From Anaerolineae bacterium (GTDB taxonomy: Bacteria; Chloroflexota; Anaerolineae; JACIWR01), in NCBI GenBank assembly GCA_021162125.1, contig JAGGZG010000188.1:1-9335 (forward strand): DNA of 9,335 nucleotides. Direction: 5' to 3'. Shown piece after piece: positions 6,633 to 9,335 of the stretch. Every line of letters begins with the position of its first letter. Within the stretch, counting starts at the first letter, position 1. The position numbers were made by a program, and so were the translations under genes. Below the pieces are notes generated by a model that worked only from the letters and a program-made list of their open reading frames with translations, was not told where the DNA came from and ran no database searches.

Positions 6633-7373
6633 TCAGGCCTGTACCTTGGCCCAATCCTCCAAGAAGCGGCGCACGCCGACGTCGGTCAGTGGATGGTGGA
6701 TGGCTTTCTGTAGCACGGCGAAGGGCACAGTGGCGATGTCCGCTCCGGCCAGTGCCGCCCTGGTGATGTGCAGGGGATGGCGGATGCTGGCGGCAATGAC
6801 CCGCGTATCGAGCTCGTGAGCGTTGAAGATGCTCATGATGTCGGCCACGATTTGCATCCCGTCGTGACCAGCGTCGTCCAGCCGGCCGACGAAAGGTGAG
6901 ACGAAGGTGGCCCCAGCCAGTGCAGCCAGGAGCGCCTGGTTCACAGAGAAGACCAGCGTGCAATTGGTGCGCACCCCCCAGAGTGAAGCCAGTTCTCGCG
7001 CTTTCTCAATCGGCGTGTCGCACTTGCCAAACCAGGGACACCCGTTGCACAAAGTGTCAGGGTCTACTTCCAGGGCGCTGATCGCGTGGATGGCTTTCAG
7101 CCCCTCTTCGGTGACGGGCACCTTGATCACCACGTGGGGTGACCACTGGGCGATCCGCCGCGCCTCCTCGACCATCCCGGAAGCATCCTCGCTCACCACT
7201 TCGGCGCTGATTGGCCCCTGTACCAGCGAGCAGATTTCCTGCGTGACTGCCTGGTAATCTCCCCGTCCAGCACGCATCATCAGACTTGGGTTTGTGGTGA
7301 CCCCGCTGACCACTCCCCAGGTTACTGCCTGGCGAATTTCTTCGATTTTAGCCGTATCCAGGAAAATTTCCAT
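6633..7373 (-). CDS. fsa: Fructose-6-phosphate aldolase / transaldolase-like protein with a Cys-rich insertion
   Basis: 246 aa against the usual ~215-220. It belongs to the small transaldolase/FSA (TalC/MipB) family, (beta/alpha)8-barrel enzymes that move or release dihydroxyacetone units through a Schiff base. Visible landmarks: FLDTA (4-8, Asp6), GVTTNPSL (24-31), SAEVVS (56-61), VVIKVPVTEEGLKA (81-94, Schiff-base Lys84), TLVFSVNQALLA (139-150), FVSPFVGRLDDAGHDG (157-172), AASIRHP (194-200), ADIATVP (211-217) and HHPLTD (226-231). Between KAIHAIS and RTNCTLVFS, where relatives have only a few residues, it carries ~30 extra residues with Cys109, Cys112 and Cys118. ATG 7373 follows GAGGAGG at 9-10 bases. 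It has its own promoter. Whether it is an aldolase or a transaldolase cannot be decided from the sequence. Confidence 0.92.
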   Translation of the reverse strand: MEIFLDTAKIEEIRQAVTWGVVSGVTTNPSLMMRAGRGDYQAVTQEICSLVQGPISAEVVSEDASGMVEEARRIAQWSPHVVIKVPVTEEGLKAIHAISALEVDPDTLCNGCPWFGKCDTPIEKARELASLWGVRTNCTLVFSVNQALLAALAGATFVSPFVGRLDDAGHDGMQIVADIMSIFNAHELDTRVIAASIRHPLHITRAALAGADIATVPFAVLQKAIHHPLTDVGVRRFLEDWAKVQA

Positions 7374-7426
7374 TGGCTGTGTCCTCCTCGTTAAGTTTGG
7401 TTGATTGTATGGAGAGGGCTTGTCCC

Positions 7427-7455
7427 ATTATAACCTCTTTCACGGGATATAGCAA
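7427..7455 (-). promoter_or_regulatory. Sigma-70-type promoter for the aldolase gene
   Basis: On the minus strand, TTGCTA (7455-7450), a 17-base spacer and TATAAT (7432-7427), a perfect -10 box and a 4/6 -35 box. It lies in the 109-base gap after the kinase stop, so the aldolase can be transcribed separately from the kinase. Start is near 7420, leaving a leader of about 47 bases. Confidence 0.75.
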
Positions 7456-7482
7456 CTGATCAAGCTCTCTACGTTGCGTTGC

Positions 7483-8253
7483 TTACGCCGAGGCGGCCTC
7501 CGCCGCAACCGGCAACGTGAAGTAGAAAGTGCTGCCTCGCCCGGGTTCGCTCTCCGCCCAGATGCGTCCACCATGCAGTTCCACCGCCTGCTTGCAGAAA
7601 GTTAATCCCAGGCCTGTGCCCCGCTTGTGCCCGCGCCGGGCTGGCTGGTAGAAACGGTCGAATATCCGCTCCAGCTCCTCCGGGGCAATGCTCTCTCCCG
7701 TGTCGGATATGCTCACCCGCACCACAGCCAGCGGCCCAGGCTGGGTTGTGGCGGTCACGCGCACCCGCCCGCCGGCAGGAGTGGCCTTGATGGCGCTCAA
7801 GAGCAGATTGCTCAGCACGCGCACGATCATCTCCTCGTCTACGTCCAGTGGCGGCAGGTCCGGTGGAATATCAAAAGTCAGATGCACGCTGTTCTGTGTG
7901 GCGATGGGGCGCACCTGTTCCGCGCTGTGGGCCGATAGCTCGGCCAGGTTGGCCGGTCGCCGGTTCAGTGCCAGCCGCCCGTCCTCCAGTTTGTAAACGT
8001 CCAACACGGAATTGAGCATCAGCATCAACTCGCGGCTGTGCTGGCTGGCCATGCCCATGAACTCGCTGAACTCCGGGACTTGTGGGGTGAGCATGCCCTG
8101 GTCCACCAAATCGAAGAAGCCAACGATCCCGTGTATCAGGTTGAGCATGTCGTGAGCCATCAGGCTGGTCAATTCCTGGCGTGCTCGCTCCAACTCCACC
8201 AGGCGCGTGTTGGCCGCTTCCGGGTGTTTGGTTATCTCGTTGGGTCTCTCCAT
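7483..8253 (-). CDS. Short soluble histidine kinase (HisKA + HATPase) with degenerate N and G1 boxes
   Basis: 256 aa without a membrane segment or a recognisable sensor domain. Residues 15-32 are a short helical lead-in. The DHp region (29-90) has LMAHDMLNLIHGIVGF with candidate phosphoacceptor His34 followed by Asp35. The ATPase region (~100-250) has NLLLSAIKATPAGG (149-162), where the Asn expected before AIK is Ser153; a G1-like SDTGESI (183-189) in place of DTGxGI; an intact F box IFDRFYQ (197-203) and G2 GTGLGLT (212-218); and a typical end (GGRIWAESEPGRGSTFYFTLP). It may phosphorylate a partner receiver such as the REC domain at 5251-6510, or have reduced ATP-dependent activity. ATG 8253 follows GAGGGTG at close spacing. 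A palindromic element begins 30 bases upstream. Confidence 0.88.
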   Translation of the reverse strand: MERPNEITKHPEAANTRLVELERARQELTSLMAHDMLNLIHGIVGFFDLVDQGMLTPQVPEFSEFMGMASQHSRELMLMLNSVLDVYKLEDGRLALNRRPANLAELSAHSAEQVRPIATQNSVHLTFDIPPDLPPLDVDEEMIVRVLSNLLLSAIKATPAGGRVRVTATTQPGPLAVVRVSISDTGESIAPEELERIFDRFYQPARRGHKRGTGLGLTFCKQAVELHGGRIWAESEPGRGSTFYFTLPVAAEAASA

Positions 8254-8282
8254 TTCACCCTCGTTTCATAGATGGGCGCATG

Positions 8283-8423
8283 CTCAGAGGATGTCCGAAA
8301 ATTCACCACAAAGGCACCAAGACACCAAGAAACAGAGGAGTTACTTGCTCTTTAATGTCGCTTTGTGCCTTTGTGTCTTGGTGGTTATATCTGCACCTCG
8401 ATTTTTCAGACACGCTCTCCGAG
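8283..8423. repeat. Composite nested palindromic element, arms of 8-bp CACmAAGr units
   Basis: This fills most of the gene-free stretch 8254-8601. Inner arms 8305-8329 and 8361-8385 pair at 20 of 25 positions around a 31-base loop. Each arm holds three tandem copies of CAC(A/C)AAG(A/G/C). An outer inverted pair, TGTCCGAAAATT (8292-8303) with the complement of ATTTTTCAGACA (8401-8412), and CTCAGAG/CTCCGAG at the ends, extend the symmetry. It resembles non-coding palindromic repeats dispersed in many environmental bacterial genomes. The remaining bases, 8424-8520, hold nothing I recognise. Confidence 0.75.
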
Positions 8424-8520
8424 TGTACTTGCGTGGCTTGCGGGAATAATTGGGTTGCGGCCAGGAGCCGCGTCAAATACATTCTACAACAAAAGAGGCG
8501 TCGAGGCAAGGGCGGAACGG

Positions 8521-8549
8521 TTGCCGATTTTCGTTGTGTGGTGTACAAT
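8521..8549 (+). promoter_or_regulatory. Probable sigma-70-type promoter for the duplicated-domain gene
   Basis: TTGCCG (8521-8526), a 17-base spacer and TACAAT (8544-8549). The -35 box matches consensus at 4 and the -10 box at 5 of 6 positions. The start would be near 8556, giving a leader of about 46 bases before the GTG at 8602. Confidence 0.55.
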
Positions 8550-8601
8550 TTCGGCTCAGCTATTTGTCCGTTTCCCTATTCCTTCGGGAGGAGGTTTGCG
8601 C

Positions 8602-8997
8602 GTGAAAGAAAGTATTGTGACCCGCATCCAGGCGGTCGCCAGGGAGGGTGAGAGATTGCCCTGTGTGACCGCTCACCAGATTGCTGCCTCGCTGGGGGTC
8701 AGCCCGATAGAGGTGGGCACAGTGGCCAATGAACTGGGCGTGCGCATCTGGGCTTGTCAGATGGGTCTGTTCGGATACGGCAAGAAGCCCACGCCGGAGT
8801 ATAGACTGGTGCGTCCAGCGGAGTCTGTGCCCGACGACCTGGCGACCGATCTGCGCGGCGCGTTGGTCAACGGGCGGCTGCCCTGCGCAGCGGCCTGGGC
8901 CATCGCCGACCGGTACGGGCTCTCATACCTGGAGGTGGCCAATGCCATCGAGGCCCTGGGGCTGAAGGTGCGTCCTTGTCAGTTGGGATGTTTCTGA
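8602..8997 (+). CDS. Small protein of two tandem HTH-like, Cys-containing domains; function unknown
   Basis: 131 aa from GTG 8602, chosen because a strong GGGAGGAGG (8586-8594) lies 7 bases upstream; the frame is open further back to 8365, but that part crosses the palindromic repeat and the promoter. Residues ~6-58 and ~81-131 are copies of one domain: RLPC (18-21 and 92-95), an A-x-x-IA helix, LGVSPIEVG against YGLSYLEVA, then ELGVRIWACQMGLFG against ALGLKVRPCQLGCF. Each looks like a helix-turn-helix or winged-helix fold (IAxxLGVSPxEV) closed by a Cys-Gln-(Met/Leu)-Gly motif. A 20-residue linker with YGKKPTPEYR joins them. A DNA-binding or metal/thiol-responsive regulator is possible, but I do not recognise a named family. 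Confidence 0.8.
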   Translation: MKESIVTRIQAVAREGERLPCVTAHQIAASLGVSPIEVGTVANELGVRIWACQMGLFGYGKKPTPEYRLVRPAESVPDDLATDLRGALVNGRLPCAAAWAIADRYGLSYLEVANAIEALGLKVRPCQLGCF

Positions 8998-9044
8998 GAA
9001 AGCCTCTGGCGAAACTTCGCCTCAAACCGACAAGGCGAACACTC

Positions 9045-9112
9045 ACCGCAGAGCACGCTGAGAACGCAGAGATTTTCTGGTTTTTCTCAGCGGCCTCTGC
9101 GTGCTCTGCGGT
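9045..9112. repeat. Palindromic element with arms of three 9-bp units
   Basis: The left arm is ACCGCAGAG, CACGCTGAG, AACGCAGAG (9045-9071); the right arm read on the minus strand is ACCGCAGAG, CACGCAGAG, GCCGCTGAG (9112-9086). Arms pair at 23 of 27 positions around a T-rich 14-base loop. It begins 47 bases after the preceding stop codon and could also terminate that transcript. Open frames across it encode low-complexity peptides and are not genes. No gene is visible from 8998 to 9335. Confidence 0.75.
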
Positions 9113-9168
9113 AAAATCTTGCCTCACTTGTCAAAGATTCAGCGTAACTGCTCAGGCTACTTCTGTTA

Positions 9169-9191
9169 GCGATTGAAATCGCCTCTAGAGG
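9169..9191. repeat. Two adjoining short palindromes
   Basis: GCGATT-GA-AATCGC (9169-9182) directly abuts the perfect palindrome CCTCTAGAGG (9182-9191). They sit 17 bases before the strong stem-loop at 9206-9243 and may be part of the same dispersed intergenic repeat. Confidence 0.5.
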
Positions 9192-9205
9192 GCTTGCAGC
9201 CGAGC

Positions 9206-9243
9206 GTTCACCTGCGTGGACGCGCCTGTCCACGCAGGTGGAC
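9206..9243. repeat. 13-bp perfect stem-loop (extendable to 16 bp)
   Basis: CACCTGCGTGGAC (9209-9221) and GTCCACGCAGGTG (9228-9240) are perfect inverted copies around GCGCCT. GTT/GAC outside adds three pairs, one a wobble. No T tract follows, and there is no adjacent gene whose end it would mark. Confidence 0.65.
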
Positions 9244-9319
9244 AGCCAGCTTTAGCTCAATGGCACTAACTTTTCACAAGTCCCTGTAAGATGCGGCAAA
9301 ATTCAATTTACGAGGAGGA

Positions 9320-9335
9320 GGCGTTCTCTAACGCC
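9320..9335. repeat. Stem-loop at the window edge
   Basis: GGCGTT (9320-9325), loop CTCT, AACGCC (9330-9335). The stem may continue past the window. The preceding GAGGAGGAGG resembles a Shine-Dalgarno sequence, but no start codon follows within the window, so it may simply be part of a longer hairpin arm. Confidence 0.35.

Noticed and set aside
8181..8651. Open frames reading through the element at 8283-8423
   Set aside because: They run across the 8-bp palindromic repeat, overlap the kinase start antisense, and show no protein-like composition.
8976..9176. Open frame across the palindrome, with a complementary one on the other strand (8867-9127), giving TAEHAE/SACSAV-type peptides
   Set aside because: The peptide is only a translation of the 9-bp repeat units on both strands. 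It has no ribosome binding site and overlaps the end of the real gene at 8602-8997.
9045..9243. CRISPR array suggested by repeated short units
   Set aside because: Repeats are 9 bp, contiguous and inverted, with no 20-40 base spacers, and no cas genes are seen.
9312..9321. GAGGAGGAGG as a ribosome binding site for a gene beginning at the right edge
   Set aside because: No ATG, GTG or TTG follows at a workable distance inside the window, and part of it is the arm of a hairpin.

Overview
The window is GC-rich bacterial DNA with eight complete protein genes and one partial one, in blocks of alternating strand separated by unusually many palindromes. A split glycine decarboxylase (gcvH-gcvPA-gcvPB), a RpiB of the kind linked to bacterial microcompartments, and REC/GAF signalling proteins would fit an Anaerolineae-like member of the Chloroflexota or another deep-branching anaerobe. 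That assignment is an inference from gene content; there is no rRNA or other taxonomic marker.

Layout. (1) 1-903, minus strand: a RpiB-type sugar-phosphate isomerase with a ~100-residue N-terminal extension that looks like a microcompartment encapsulation peptide plus linker, followed by the first 36 codons of another gene with a similar N-terminal helix. This looks like the edge of a sugar-phosphate microcompartment locus continuing to the left. (2) 983-1053: two near-consensus, back-to-back sigma-70 promoters with an 8-bp palindrome between their -35 boxes. (3) 1127-4472, plus strand: a tightly overlapping gcvH-gcvPA-gcvPB operon for the H protein and both P-protein subunits of the glycine cleavage system. 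GcvPB carries an inserted His/Glu tetrapeptide repeat. No gcvT is present in the window. (4) 4537-5214, plus strand: a membrane-anchored SanA/DUF218 protein, bracketed by stem-loops. (5) 5251-8253, minus strand: a histidine kinase, a fructose-6-phosphate aldolase/transaldolase-like enzyme with a three-cysteine insertion and its own promoter, and a REC-GAF-DHp protein that lacks an ATPase domain. (6) 8254-9335: palindromic repeat elements flanking a small gene (8602-8997) whose product consists of two copies of one helix-turn-helix-like, cysteine-containing domain.

The gcv operon handles glycine and one-carbon flux. RpiB and the aldolase are both sugar-phosphate enzymes. The kinase and the REC-GAF-DHp protein flank the aldolase and may form one signalling unit. 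The observations most worth following are the microcompartment-type RpiB with a substituted active-site cysteine, the aldolase cysteine insertion, the duplicated-domain protein, the GcvPB repeat insertion, and the kinase pair with missing or degenerate ATP-binding parts.
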